From assembly GCA_035391225.1 (NCBI GenBank), contig DAOPKN010000020.1, positions 1 to 40,221 of the forward strand: a stretch of 40,221 nucleotides of DNA, given 5' to 3'. This DNA comes from DAOPKN01 sp035391225 (GTDB lineage: Bacteria > Thermotogota > Thermotogae > MWEM01). The position numbers and the translations under genes were made by a program. This document shows, piece by piece, positions 1-8,315 of the stretch. The notes under the pieces were generated by a model that saw only the letters and a list, made by a program, of their open reading frames with translations, was not told the DNA's origin and made no database searches. Positions within the stretch are counted from its first letter, which is position 1. Each line of letters opens with the position of its first letter.

Positions 1-5
1 TTTTA

Positions 6-14
6 TGCTATAAT
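6..14 (+). promoter_or_regulatory. Extended -10 promoter of fchA-tgt
   Basis: A perfect TATAAT hexamer (9-14) is preceded directly by TGC, giving an extended -10 element. Transcription would start near 21 and leave a leader of about 28 nt that contains the ribosome site AAAGGCGGG. The -35 region lies outside the window. Confidence 0.7.
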
Positions 15-48
15 TAATTCACTTGCACGACGTGAAAGGCGGGATAAC

Positions 49-666
49 TTGTTTCGTTCGATGACCCTGGAATCTTTCCTGGACCAGTTGGCGTCCAAGG
101 AACCAACCCCCGGCGGGGGGACCGCAGCAGCGTTGGCAGCTTCAACGGGAGCAGCCCTCGTGGAAATGGTCGCCCGGCTCAGCATTGGAAAAAAAGGGTA
201 CGAGTTAGTGCAGTCCGACTTCCAGGATATGCTCAAGCAGGTGGGGCCAGTGCGCGATGCACTCACCAAGCAAATGGATCTGGATGCCGAGGTTTTTGAC
301 CAGGTGATGGATGCGTTCCAGCTTCCCCGCAAGTCCGAGGAGGAAAAGCAAGCGCGCAAGCACAGTATCCAGATCGCCATGAAAGAGGCTGCACTCGTCC
401 CTCTGGATACTTGTTCCAAAGTTTGCTCACTGCTGCCATACGCATTGTTTGCCGCGGAAAAAGGCAATCGCAACGCGGTTTCCGATGCGTTCTGCGCGCT
501 GGAGCTTCTTCGTGCAGCTTTTCACATGGCGTGCGAAAACGTGGAAATTAACCTTGCCTCCATCAGCGATACGCAGTGGGCGCAACAGGTTTCTTCCAAG
601 TTGACCCAGTTCCATGGTACAATGGAACGTGCCATAGAAAGAGCCAACGAGTTGAAACAACAGTGA
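49..666 (+). CDS. fchA: Methenyltetrahydrofolate cyclohydrolase / cyclodeaminase-family protein
   Basis: This 205-residue protein matches the all-helical FTCD C-terminal / cyclodeaminase family. The diagnostic glycine-rich segment EPTPGGGTAAALAAS lies at residues 18-32, and the length is normal for a stand-alone member. Known members hydrolyse 5,10-methenyl-THF to 10-formyl-THF (FchA) or deaminate formimino-THF. No formiminotransferase domain is present, so a folate one-carbon cyclohydrolase is the better guess. I chose the TTG at 49 because AAAGGCGGG ends five bases upstream of it, whereas the ATG at 61 is too far from that site. The stop codon overlaps the GTG start of tgt, so the two genes are probably translationally coupled. 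Confidence 0.8.
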   Translation: MFRSMTLESFLDQLASKEPTPGGGTAAALAASTGAALVEMVARLSIGKKGYELVQSDFQDMLKQVGPVRDALTKQMDLDAEVFDQVMDAFQLPRKSEEEKQARKHSIQIAMKEAALVPLDTCSKVCSLLPYALFAAEKGNRNAVSDAFCALELLRAAFHMACENVEINLASISDTQWAQQVSSKLTQFHGTMERAIERANELKQQ

Positions 667-1823
667 GTGACGTCTTCCGGTTGCTTTCAAGGGCTTCCGG
701 ATGCGCCGCACGTCGGGGAGAACTGCACACCGCCCATGGAACCATTTCCACCCCTGTGTTCATGCCCGTGGGAACCCATGCAAACGTGAAAGGGGTCTTG
801 CCCGACCGCCTGAAGCAAATCCAGGCACAGGTCATCTTGGGCAACACGTTTCACCTGTACCTCAAGCCTTCCCACCAGGTGATCGAGCAGATGGGGGGAT
901 TGCATCGTTTCATGAACTGGGATCGCAGTATCTTGACAGACAGCGGCGGTTTCCAGGTTTTCAGCTTGAGTCGGATGAACCGGATCGATGACCAGGGAGT
1001 GGAATTCCGTTCCCCCATCGATGGTTCCAAGCATTTTTTTACCCCCGAGCTCACGGTGGAAATCCAGCAAGCCCTGGGTTCGGATATTGCCATGGTCTTT
1101 GACGAATGCGCACCTCCCCACGCGGAGGATGCCTACATCCAACAGTCCATCGAAAGGACGTTCCGTTGGGCAGCGCGTTTTCAGGCTGCACATACCCGCC
1201 AAGAGCAGCTGGTTTTCGGCATTGTGCAGGGGGGGATTTCCCCGGTTCACCGCAAAAACAGTGCGCGGCAGATCACTTCCTTGGATTTCGACGGCTACGG
1301 TATCGGTGGGTTGAGTGTGGGGGAAAGCGAGCACGATACCCTGCAAATGCTGGAGGTGTTGCATCCACTGCTTCCCAGTGACCGCCCACGGTACTTGATG
1401 GGTGTGGGTAGTCCGCAGCTCCTGCTCTGGGGGATCGAACGCGGCGTGGATATGTTCGATTGCGTGCTTCCAACGCGCAGTGCCCGTCACGCAACATTGT
1501 ATACCAGCGAAGGGAAGATCCGGATCCGTTCCTCCCGGTATCGCCTTTCCAGCGAGCCCATCGAGGAAGGATGTGATTGCCTGGCCTGCCGCCAGTTTTC
1601 CCGTGGATACGTGCAACACCTGTTTGCCCGCGGGGAAATCACCGGGATGATATTGGCCAGTATCCACAACCTGCGTTTCCTGACCCGGTTGATGGAGCAG
1701 GCACGAAAGTCTATAGAGGAAGATACGTTCCTTTCTTTTCGAGATCGTTTCTTGGAGAAATTTGGGGTGCATGGACCCTCGCAAAAAGGGAAAAAAGAAC
1801 AGATAACCGAAGAATACCGGTGA
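663..1823 (+). CDS. tgt: Queuine/preQ1 tRNA-ribosyltransferase
   Basis: Tgt exchanges guanine 34 in GUN-anticodon tRNAs for preQ1 during queuosine synthesis. The 386-residue protein is full length for the bacterial enzyme and carries the whole signature. TDSGGFQVFSL holds the general acid/base Asp93. FDCVLPTR holds the nucleophile Asp266. The zinc site is CDCLAC (Cys304, 306, 309) with His335 in ASIHN. The start is a GTG that overlaps the fchA stop in the sequence GTGA, with no strong ribosome site of its own, which suggests coupling. The C-terminal 15 residues are lysine/glutamate rich and probably a flexible tail. No other queuosine gene is in the window. Confidence 0.96.
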   Translation: MSDVFRLLSRASGCAARRGELHTAHGTISTPVFMPVGTHANVKGVLPDRLKQIQAQVILGNTFHLYLKPSHQVIEQMGGLHRFMNWDRSILTDSGGFQVFSLSRMNRIDDQGVEFRSPIDGSKHFFTPELTVEIQQALGSDIAMVFDECAPPHAEDAYIQQSIERTFRWAARFQAAHTRQEQLVFGIVQGGISPVHRKNSARQITSLDFDGYGIGGLSVGESEHDTLQMLEVLHPLLPSDRPRYLMGVGSPQLLLWGIERGVDMFDCVLPTRSARHATLYTSEGKIRIRSSRYRLSSEPIEEGCDCLACRQFSRGYVQHLFARGEITGMILASIHNLRFLTRLMEQARKSIEEDTFLSFRDRFLEKFGVHGPSQKGKKEQITEEYR

Positions 1824-1832
1824 GAGATTTCA

Positions 1833-1876
1833 AATCGCACGTGTAAGGGATCGCAAGTTTCAAGCGATTCTGAAAC
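1833..1876 (+). promoter_or_regulatory. Mutually exclusive hairpins in the leader of the exported-protein gene
   Basis: Short complementary segments compete here. GCGAT (1864-1868) can pair with ATCGC at 1850-1854 or with a second copy at 1834-1838. GTTTCA (1857-1862) can pair with TGAAAC (1871-1876). The GTTTCA/TGAAAC stem and the GCGAT pairings cannot coexist comfortably. The ribosome site of the next gene (AGGGGGGAG, 1881-1889) begins just after. There is no recognisable riboswitch class, and the stems are short, so this could be chance. Confidence 0.25.
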
Positions 1877-1894
1877 AATTAGGGGGGAGTTCCC

Positions 1895-2773
1895 TTGCTC
1901 AGGCGAGTTATTGTGGGAATGCTGTTTGTGTGGGTTATGTTTTCGCTTGCTTTTGGGGTGAGTATCCGCTACTGGGATATTCACATGGATCAAGGCATAG
2001 GGCCAGCGGCCAAGGGGGTATGGGGGATATACAACAACCCCGCGGTGCTGAGCCTGGAAGAGCAATGGCACTTCGGGGCTTTTGCCAACGTTGCAGAGGA
2101 TAGTGCGGGAATGGCGCACAGCGTCTTTGGTATCGCCTTGTTACAGCCATTCCAAAACGGGTTTGCCGGTTCGTTGGACTTGTTGTACGGCAAGTTGGAT
2201 GATCCACTTTCCCATAACCGTTTCGCTTCTTTCGGGTACGCTGTGGCCGGAAAGGTGGAACGTCTGGGATGGGGGGCACGGTTGGTAACGGGTTTCTTCG
2301 ACAACGACGCGGAGAACTCTTTCTACGCCTCGGCCAATTTCGGGTTGTTGTACCAGCTTTTCTCCAGCTCCTATGTTCTGGTGAATTTCAACGCCCCACA
2401 GATCATCACGTCCAACAAGGACCTGTACGACATCAACCAACCGGAAACGTTTTCCGGGGGAATGGGGATTCTCTCCACAAGCGGTTCGTCTCGCGCCTAC
2501 CTGGGTGCGGTGACCTATTCCGACGACCAGAATCCCTACTTCGCGCTCATGATGGGGGGCGGCGTGAAGATGGCGTTTCTCAACTGGGATCTGGCCATGG
2601 TCGCCAGCAACCTATCGCTGGGGCAGCAGTTGGAAGATGCAATGGTTTCCTTCAAGGTCACGGGACTGTTTGATTTCGAGAATTTTTCCGTGGGCGTCGG
2701 GGGCGATTTTCCGTTGAGTGGGGATAGCTTTGGGAAAAACCAGTACCATGCGTTTGTGCAAGCAAAATGGTAA
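1895..2773 (+). CDS. Exported beta-barrel-like protein of unknown function
   Basis: The 292-residue product starts with a typical signal peptide (hydrophobic core about residues 4-19, likely cleavage after AFG). The rest alternates short hydrophobic/aromatic strands with polar turns, contains the phrase GIYNNPAVLS near the N-terminus, and ends in a terminal aromatic residue (AKW). This is what outer-membrane beta-barrels of the PorV/UPF0164-like kind look like, so I infer an outer-envelope protein. No enzyme motif is visible. The TTG start is supported by AGGGGGGAG five bases upstream. It lies 13 bp ahead of a lipoprotein gene, and the pair probably acts together in the envelope. Confidence 0.6.
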   Translation: MLRRVIVGMLFVWVMFSLAFGVSIRYWDIHMDQGIGPAAKGVWGIYNNPAVLSLEEQWHFGAFANVAEDSAGMAHSVFGIALLQPFQNGFAGSLDLLYGKLDDPLSHNRFASFGYAVAGKVERLGWGARLVTGFFDNDAENSFYASANFGLLYQLFSSSYVLVNFNAPQIITSNKDLYDINQPETFSGGMGILSTSGSSRAYLGAVTYSDDQNPYFALMMGGGVKMAFLNWDLAMVASNLSLGQQLEDAMVSFKVTGLFDFENFSVGVGGDFPLSGDSFGKNQYHAFVQAKW

Positions 2774-2786
2774 AGGAGTTGGTTGG

Positions 2787-3311
2787 ATGAAAAAGCTGTT
2801 CTGGTTGATGCTCGCGCTCACTATGGTTGCCCTTTTCGCTTCTTCCTGTGCCTTCTTCGAGTGGGGATGGGTTACTCCCGTTGATCCCGGGGATCCAGGG
2901 GACAACGATCCCGACGATCCCACGGGAGATGCAACACCAACTTCCTGGTACGTGTTGCACAACTTTTCGGGGAGCTGGACCTACCAATTTTTCCAAGGGG
3001 CCACCCTCGTCCAGACGTACAACGTGGACCACCAGGTCACAACCGGTGGAACGTTGGACCTGGTCTTCCATGAGGTGGGTTCCGAAGAAAACTTCTTCCG
3101 CGGAGAAGGAACGATCGACATGAATACCGGGACCTTTTCTGCTTCCTGCGTGTGGGGCCAGGTCGGGGCAAATGAGGGCGACTTGAACCTGGAAGGAACC
3201 TTCGCAACCCAAACCAGTCACGTCGAGCCCTATTCTGCCGAGTTGATCGAACGTTTTTCCGTTACCCCGGTTGTCTATAACTATACCGTGGGTGCCAACA
3301 AGAACCCGTAG
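2787..3311 (+). CDS. Small lipoprotein of unknown function
   Basis: The 174-residue product begins MKKLFWLMLALTMVALFA and continues to a lipobox (ASSC), so it should be lipidated on the Cys near residue 21. A low-complexity Asp/Pro/Gly linker (about residues 31-48) separates the anchor from a compact domain rich in beta-strand, Thr, Gly and aromatic residues. I do not recognise the domain. The ATG is preceded by AAAGGAG at 2772-2778. The gene follows the beta-barrel-like gene closely and is followed after 15 bases, in the same frame, by ispD. One transcript for all three is likely. Confidence 0.65.
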   Translation: MKKLFWLMLALTMVALFASSCAFFEWGWVTPVDPGDPGDNDPDDPTGDATPTSWYVLHNFSGSWTYQFFQGATLVQTYNVDHQVTTGGTLDLVFHEVGSEENFFRGEGTIDMNTGTFSASCVWGQVGANEGDLNLEGTFATQTSHVEPYSAELIERFSVTPVVYNYTVGANKNP

Positions 3312-3326
3312 CCCGTTCGTACCCCA

Positions 3327-4013
3327 TTGACACATCCGCTGACGGCCGTTCTTCTCCTTGCGGGGGGAAAAGGAAGCCGTTTCCACGGTGGTATTCCCAA
3401 GCAGTTTTTTCGCATGGGAGGATGTTTCTTGTTGGAATACTCCATGCAGATTTGCCAGGAGTTGGAAGGCGTGGATTTTTTTGGCGTGGTGTGCCAACGG
3501 GATTTCTTTGGGAAAACCTGGCAGCTTTCCCGTCGTTTTTCCCGGTTCCGTTTTCTTACCGCTGCAGGTTCCACTCGCCAAGAATCGGTGCTTCACGGCT
3601 TGGAAGCCATGGTTCCCTTTCTTCCCCAAAAGATCCTTGTACACGATGGGGTTCGGCCCTTTTCCCAGCAAACCTTTGTGAACGTAGTGGAAGGTTTGCG
3701 CCACCATCGATGTGCCATCCCGGTGCTACCCGTTTCGGAAACCCTGTACCGCGTGCAACAGGACAGGGTTTCGGAAATCCCCGAGCGTGGAGAGTATTTC
3801 CACGTGCAAACACCCCAAGGATTTGATTTCCAACCGTTGTTACAAGCGCATTTGTCCGCCAAGGAAAAGGGCCAAACCCATTTTCCCGATGATGGTTCCG
3901 TTTTTTTCCACGCGGGTTATTCGCTTTTCACGGTTCCGGGAGATCGAAACAACGTGAAAATCACCTATCCCCAGGATGTCGAGAAACCAGGCACTTTTCC
4001 ACACGGAGGTTGA
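3327..4013 (+). CDS. ispD: 2-C-methyl-D-erythritol 4-phosphate cytidylyltransferase
   Basis: IspD couples CTP to methylerythritol phosphate in the non-mevalonate isoprenoid pathway. The 228-residue length is normal. Family motifs are present: the glycine-rich nucleotide loop LLLAGGKGSRF followed by PKQ at about residues 24-26, VHDGVRPF, QTPQGFD and DDGSVFF. The start is a TTG with no visible ribosome site, 15 bases after the stop of the lipoprotein gene and in the same frame, so translation probably depends on ribosomes finishing the upstream gene. The loop reads GSRFHGG where GxRMG is usual, a mild deviation. The next gene begins four bases after the stop. Confidence 0.9.
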   Translation: MTHPLTAVLLLAGGKGSRFHGGIPKQFFRMGGCFLLEYSMQICQELEGVDFFGVVCQRDFFGKTWQLSRRFSRFRFLTAAGSTRQESVLHGLEAMVPFLPQKILVHDGVRPFSQQTFVNVVEGLRHHRCAIPVLPVSETLYRVQQDRVSEIPERGEYFHVQTPQGFDFQPLLQAHLSAKEKGQTHFPDDGSVFFHAGYSLFTVPGDRNNVKITYPQDVEKPGTFPHGG

Positions 4014-4017
4014 AAGA

Positions 4018-5337
4018 ATGGTCAAAAATTTCGTTTTGGACACCAACGTTCTCTTGCACGATCCCGATTCTCTGGGTGCATTCGAAGATAACCACGTACA
4101 CATTCCCATGCCGGTGTTGGAAGAACTCGACAAATTCAAGCGCAACCCGGGGCAAATCGGCGCAAATTGCCGCGAAGTGGTGCGCCGCTTGGATGAACTG
4201 CGTACCCGGGGAGATATCCTAAAAGGAATCCAAACCCAAAATGGGGGGACGGTGCAAATCGCGTTATTCTCACGCGAAGATTTCAATCGTCTTCGCCTTC
4301 CAGCGTACTTCAACAAGGTATTGGCCGACAACTGGATCTTGATGTACGCCTTGAAAATCCAGGAAAACCATGGGAATATCCCCACGATCCTGGTAACAAA
4401 GGATATCAACCTACGCATCAAGTCGCAGACCGTAGGGGTGGATTCCCAGGACTACCTACGGGACAAGTCCAAGCTGACACGCTTAACCGGTTTTGGCGAC
4501 CTTTCTCTTTCTTCGGCCTCCCGAAAAGCTTTCGCGCAGAAGGGGGAATTGCACTTCTCCCAACTGAAACCCCAGGAGACACCGGAAGAAAACTATCACC
4601 CCAACCAGTACTTGGACCTGGGCGAAGGAACCTTGGGGCGGGTGGATTCCAGCGGCGAAAAGGTCATTCCACTCACCTACTCCGCGCAGCAAGAAGTGTG
4701 GGGAATACGTGCCCGCAACCGGGAGCAAGTGTATGCACTGGACGCTCTCCTGGACGATTCGATCTCCCTTGTAACCCTTACGGGGATGGCGGGAACGGGA
4801 AAAACGTTGTTGGCGCTTGCTGCTGGCCTTCAAAACGTGTTGGACGAAAAGGAATACGAACGCCTCACAGCTACCAAACCGGTAATCCCCATGGGAAAAG
4901 ACATCGGTTTCCTTCCAGGATCTGCGGAAGAGAAGGTGCGTCCGTGGGTACAGCCCATCTTTGACAACCTGGAGTTCTTGTTTGGGAACCGTGGAAAGAA
5001 AGCCGAAGAATTCCTGAAAAGCCGGAACCTCATCGAAATCGAGATTTTAAGCTACATCCGTGGACGTTCCATCCCCGGGCAGTTCATCCTGATCGACGAG
5101 GCACAAAACCTCACTCCCCACGAAGTGAAAACGATCATCACACGCGTGGGGGAAAAAACCAAGATCATCTTCACCGGGGATCCGGACCAGATTGACAATC
5201 CCTACTTGGACAAAACGAGTAATGGCCTGGTGTACCTGGCCTCCCGTTTCATGGGGGATCCCCTCGCGGCACATGTTTCGTTGCTGAAGGGAGAACGTTC
5301 AGCACTGGCTTCGCGTGCAGCTCAAATTCTTTCTTAG
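4018..5337 (+). CDS. PIN domain-PhoH family ATPase
   Basis: The 439-residue protein joins an N-terminal PIN nuclease fold (DTNVLLHDP near residues 7-15, further acidic residues to about 140) to a C-terminal PhoH-type ATPase. The ATPase part has Walker A GMAGTGKT, Walker B FILIDEAQNLTPHE and a FTGDPDQID segment. This is the PhoH2/YlaK architecture, for which RNA helicase and RNase activity has been shown in related proteins; action on RNA here is inferred. The start ATG follows GGAGGT by seven bases, four bases after the ispD stop, so it belongs to the same transcription unit. An alternative ATG at 3976 lies inside ispD and lacks a ribosome site. Confidence 0.9.
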   Translation: MVKNFVLDTNVLLHDPDSLGAFEDNHVHIPMPVLEELDKFKRNPGQIGANCREVVRRLDELRTRGDILKGIQTQNGGTVQIALFSREDFNRLRLPAYFNKVLADNWILMYALKIQENHGNIPTILVTKDINLRIKSQTVGVDSQDYLRDKSKLTRLTGFGDLSLSSASRKAFAQKGELHFSQLKPQETPEENYHPNQYLDLGEGTLGRVDSSGEKVIPLTYSAQQEVWGIRARNREQVYALDALLDDSISLVTLTGMAGTGKTLLALAAGLQNVLDEKEYERLTATKPVIPMGKDIGFLPGSAEEKVRPWVQPIFDNLEFLFGNRGKKAEEFLKSRNLIEIEILSYIRGRSIPGQFILIDEAQNLTPHEVKTIITRVGEKTKIIFTGDPDQIDNPYLDKTSNGLVYLASRFMGDPLAAHVSLLKGERSALASRAAQILS

Positions 5338-5349
5338 GCAATTATGATG

Positions 5350-5358
5350 TGGTATAAT
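5350..5358 (+). promoter_or_regulatory. Extended -10 promoter of the cheA operon
   Basis: TGG followed by TATAAT, 13 bases after the phoH-like stop. No convincing -35 is found 16-18 bp upstream (TTTCTT at best). Transcription would start near 5365, leaving a leader of about 28 nt with AGGAGG eight bases before the cheA ATG. Confidence 0.75.
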
Positions 5359-5392
5359 TTGGACATTCCAGTCATTGCAGGAGGTTGGAGGC

Positions 5393-7510
5393 ATGGGCGG
5401 AGAGTACGATCAATACCTAAACACATTTATCGATGAAACCAACGAGTACATGACCCTGTTGAACGATCGCATGCTGGTTCTCGAGCGGGAACCGGAAAAT
5501 AGCCAGGCGATCCACGAGATATTCCGGGCAATCCACACGATGAAGGGGATGTCTGGAACGATGGGTTTTGAGAACATGGCCCGCTTGTGCCACCGCATGG
5601 AAAACGTGTTGGACAAGGCCCGAAATGCTGAACTGGAAGTGTCGGAGCAAGTGATGGATGTGCTGTTCGAAGGAGTGGATTTGCTGGAAAAGATGGCAGA
5701 GTCCATTACAACCGGTGGAGGGGACGAAGCCATTTCCATCGAAGAAATCATGGGGAAATACGAAACCATTGGCCAAGGACAAGGCGCATCGCCGTCTCCC
5801 GGTGCTGCTCCCTCGAAACCGGAACCTTCCCCCGTTCCCCAGGCAGGAACCGAGCCATCCCAAAAAGACTTGGAAGAATCGTTCGAGGCCCCCGTGGAAA
5901 TCCCCGACGAGGTGCGGCATGCCTTGGAAAAAGGCAAGAACATGGGCTTCGTTCCGTATTACTTGAACATTTCGCTGGACGAGGGAACCAAGCTGAAAAG
6001 CGCCAGGATGTACATGGTGTTCCATCGCCTGGAGGAAATGAACTCCGAGGTTCTTTTCAGCATTCCATCCGTGGACGAGATCGAGGAGGAAAACTTCGAG
6101 TACAGCGTGGAAGTCATTTTTCTTTCCCGCCAGGACCGCGAAAAAATCGTGCACGAACTCTCCTCCATTTCCGAGATCGCCAGCCTGAAAATTTTCCCCA
6201 TAGCCACAACTTCTGTTCCCCCCGCACCGGAAAAGCCACCCATGGTTGTTCCCGAAGAATCACCGGCCAATAAGGAACGTCCACCCGAACCTCCGGCACC
6301 ACCGGCACCACCTCCACCTCCTGAGACGGAAGACACAAGGAAAGAATCGGGTTTCTCCTTTTCTCGTACGATTCGGGTGGACACCGAGAAACTCGACACG
6401 CTGATGAACCTGATGGCAGAACTGGTTATCTCCCGGAGTCGTATCAACGAAACACTCAAGAATTACAATATCAAGCAAATCGACGAAAGCCTTGCGCAGC
6501 TCAGTCGCATCACGTTGGATTTGCAAAACATCGTGATGAAGATCCGCATGGTTCCGATCGCTTACGTGTTCAATCGTTTCCCCCGCATGGTCCGAGATCT
6601 TGCGAAGAATTCCGAGAAAGAAATCAACCTCGTGATCACGGGGCAGGAAACCGAGTTGGACCGAACCGTCGTCGACGAGATCGGTGACCCCTTGGTACAC
6701 CTTCTCCGAAACACCGTGGATCATGGAATAGAGCACCGGAGCGAACGGTTGAAACTGGGGAAACCCCCCCAAGGTACTGCCCGGTTGAACGCCAAGCACG
6801 AGGGAAACAACGTCGTCATCGAAGTCATCGATGACGGACGTGGGTTGGACCGGGAAAAAATCCTGAAAAAGGCCGTTTCGCGTGGGCTCATCGATGAATT
6901 CTCCGGTGCCTCGTTGTCCGACGAGGAGGTCTTCAACTTCATCTTCATGCCCGGATTTTCCACAAAGGAGCAAGTCAGCGAACTTTCCGGAAGGGGCGTT
7001 GGGATGGACGTGGTGAAAACCTCCATCGAAAACCTGAATGGGTCAGTTTCCGTGGAAAGCCAGCTGGAAAAGGGAACGCGGGTCACAATCCGCCTTCCGT
7101 TGACCCTGGCCATCATTCAGGCCTTGCTGGTGAAGGTGTCGGGGTACGTGTACGCGATCCCCATCGCTTCCATCGACAGCACGTTGAACCTCCCTCGAAA
7201 CGAGATCCAAACGGTGCAATCCAGGGAAGTGGTCGTCATTCGCGGGGAAATCATTCCCATCGTCTGGCTCAACGAAGTGTTCCGTCATACCACTGGCGAA
7301 GAATCCCCCAACATCCACGTTGTCATCGTCAAAGTCGGGGCGAAAAAGTATGGCTTTGTCGTGGACGGTTTGCTGGGGCAGGATGATATCGTCATCAAAT
7401 CGCTGGGGAAGCTGCTGAAAGACGTACATGAATTCAGCGGTGCGGCTATTCTTGGAGATGGCAGTATCGCCCTGATTCTCGACGTAAACCACATCGTTCA
7501 GCAGGGATAA
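5393..7510 (+). CDS. cheA: Chemotaxis histidine kinase CheA
   Basis: CheA autophosphorylates in receptor arrays and passes phosphate to CheY. The 705-residue protein has all five domains: P1 phosphotransfer (His48 in AIHTMKG); a P2 CheY-docking domain around residues 170-266; a linker of repeated Pro, Ala and Glu at about 270-315; P3 dimerisation helices from about 326; the P4 kinase core with N-box LLRNTVDHG near 434, DDGRGLD near 479 and GRGVGMD near 534; and a CheW-like P5 domain from about 560. The ATG at 5393 has AGGAGG at proper spacing. No cheW lies beside it. cheY follows after 31 bases. Confidence 0.97.
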   Translation: MGGEYDQYLNTFIDETNEYMTLLNDRMLVLEREPENSQAIHEIFRAIHTMKGMSGTMGFENMARLCHRMENVLDKARNAELEVSEQVMDVLFEGVDLLEKMAESITTGGGDEAISIEEIMGKYETIGQGQGASPSPGAAPSKPEPSPVPQAGTEPSQKDLEESFEAPVEIPDEVRHALEKGKNMGFVPYYLNISLDEGTKLKSARMYMVFHRLEEMNSEVLFSIPSVDEIEEENFEYSVEVIFLSRQDREKIVHELSSISEIASLKIFPIATTSVPPAPEKPPMVVPEESPANKERPPEPPAPPAPPPPPETEDTRKESGFSFSRTIRVDTEKLDTLMNLMAELVISRSRINETLKNYNIKQIDESLAQLSRITLDLQNIVMKIRMVPIAYVFNRFPRMVRDLAKNSEKEINLVITGQETELDRTVVDEIGDPLVHLLRNTVDHGIEHRSERLKLGKPPQGTARLNAKHEGNNVVIEVIDDGRGLDREKILKKAVSRGLIDEFSGASLSDEEVFNFIFMPGFSTKEQVSELSGRGVGMDVVKTSIENLNGSVSVESQLEKGTRVTIRLPLTLAIIQALLVKVSGYVYAIPIASIDSTLNLPRNEIQTVQSREVVVIRGEIIPIVWLNEVFRHTTGEESPNIHVVIVKVGAKKYGFVVDGLLGQDDIVIKSLGKLLKDVHEFSGAAILGDGSIALILDVNHIVQQG

Positions 7511-7541
7511 ATTTCAAGAAACCGAAGAAGGGGTTGGAAAA

Positions 7542-7907
7542 ATGGGAAAGAAGGTTTTGATCGTGGATGACGCCGCTTTCATGCGGATGATCCTGAAGGA
7601 TATCGTCACGAAAAATGGTTTTGAAGTCGCCGGCGAAGCGGGCAACGGGGTAGAGGCCGTGGAAAAGTACAAGGAGCTACAGCCCGACGTGGTGACTATG
7701 GACATCACCATGCCCGAGATGAACGGAATCGACGCCATCAAGAAGATCCGGGAAGGCAGCCCCGAGGCGAAGATCATCGTTTGTAGCGCGATGGGTCAGC
7801 AAGCCATGGTCATCGACGCCATTCAAGCCGGCGCGAAGGATTTCATCGTGAAGCCTTTCCAACACACCCGGGTGGTGGAAGCCTTAAATAAAGTCCTGGG
7901 AAACTAA
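7542..7907 (+). CDS. cheY: Chemotaxis response regulator CheY
   Basis: A single-domain receiver of 121 residues that, when phosphorylated by CheA, binds the flagellar switch. The acidic pocket is Asp9/Asp10, the phosphoacceptor is Asp54 in TMDITMPEMNG, the switch residue is Ser82 in CSAMGQQ, and the conserved lysine is Lys104 in IVKPF. The sequence is strongly of the Thermotoga/Bacillus CheY type. AAGGGG lies about nine bases ahead of the ATG. The stop codon abuts the fliO ATG directly, so the two genes are coupled. Confidence 0.97.
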   Translation: MGKKVLIVDDAAFMRMILKDIVTKNGFEVAGEAGNGVEAVEKYKELQPDVVTMDITMPEMNGIDAIKKIREGSPEAKIIVCSAMGQQAMVIDAIQAGAKDFIVKPFQHTRVVEALNKVLGN

Positions 7908-8312
7908 ATGTCCACCAGTACGATCCATGCCGGTTCGGAGGCAGGAGGAAGTGTTTTTTCCGCTTTCCTGCCTTTTCTTTTCGCCACCATCGCCATCTTC
8001 GTCGTTTTATTCCTCGTGTACTGGTTCTTGAAAAGCCCCGGGCGCTCCCGGGGAAAAGGCCAATTTTTCGAGGTAGTGGCTTCCCAACCCCTGGATCGTT
8101 ACTCCAATATCCACCTGGTGCGCTACCTGGGCAAGTTCCTCGTAACCCTAACCACTTCTGGAAGCGTGTCGGTAGTGGAAATCATCGACGACGAAACCAC
8201 GGTGGAACAGTTGCAGATCCGGTTTTCTTCCCGCAAAACCTCTCCGTTCATGGCGGCGTTTAACAAGAAAGTTTTTGAAGACCAGATCAAGCGCATGGAC
8301 CGCTTGTCCTAA
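7908..8312 (+). CDS. fliO: Flagellar export-gate assembly protein FliO (FliZ-like)
   Basis: The 134-residue protein has an extracytoplasmic N-terminus, one transmembrane helix (about residues 17-43) and a small cytoplasmic beta-rich domain. This is the layout of FliO, which helps the FliP pore assemble. The SQPLDRYSNIHLVRYLGKFL segment is typical of the FliO domain. The gene sits exactly where FliO/FliZ is expected, between cheY and fliP. The ATG begins at the base after the cheY stop. Sequence conservation in this family is low, so the name rests partly on position. Confidence 0.85.
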   Translation: MSTSTIHAGSEAGGSVFSAFLPFLFATIAIFVVLFLVYWFLKSPGRSRGKGQFFEVVASQPLDRYSNIHLVRYLGKFLVTLTTSGSVSVVEIIDDETTVEQLQIRFSSRKTSPFMAAFNKKVFEDQIKRMDRLS

Positions 8313-8315
8313 GCG

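Noticed and set aside
687..1784. 365-codon minus-strand open frame opposite tgt
   Set aside because: tgt has every catalytic and zinc-binding residue; the opposite frame has His/Gly-rich composition and no motif.
6286..6325. Short tandem repeat of CCACCGGCA-like units in cheA
   Set aside because: It encodes the Pro/Ala linker between P2 and P3 and is normal for CheA, not a mobile or regulatory repeat.
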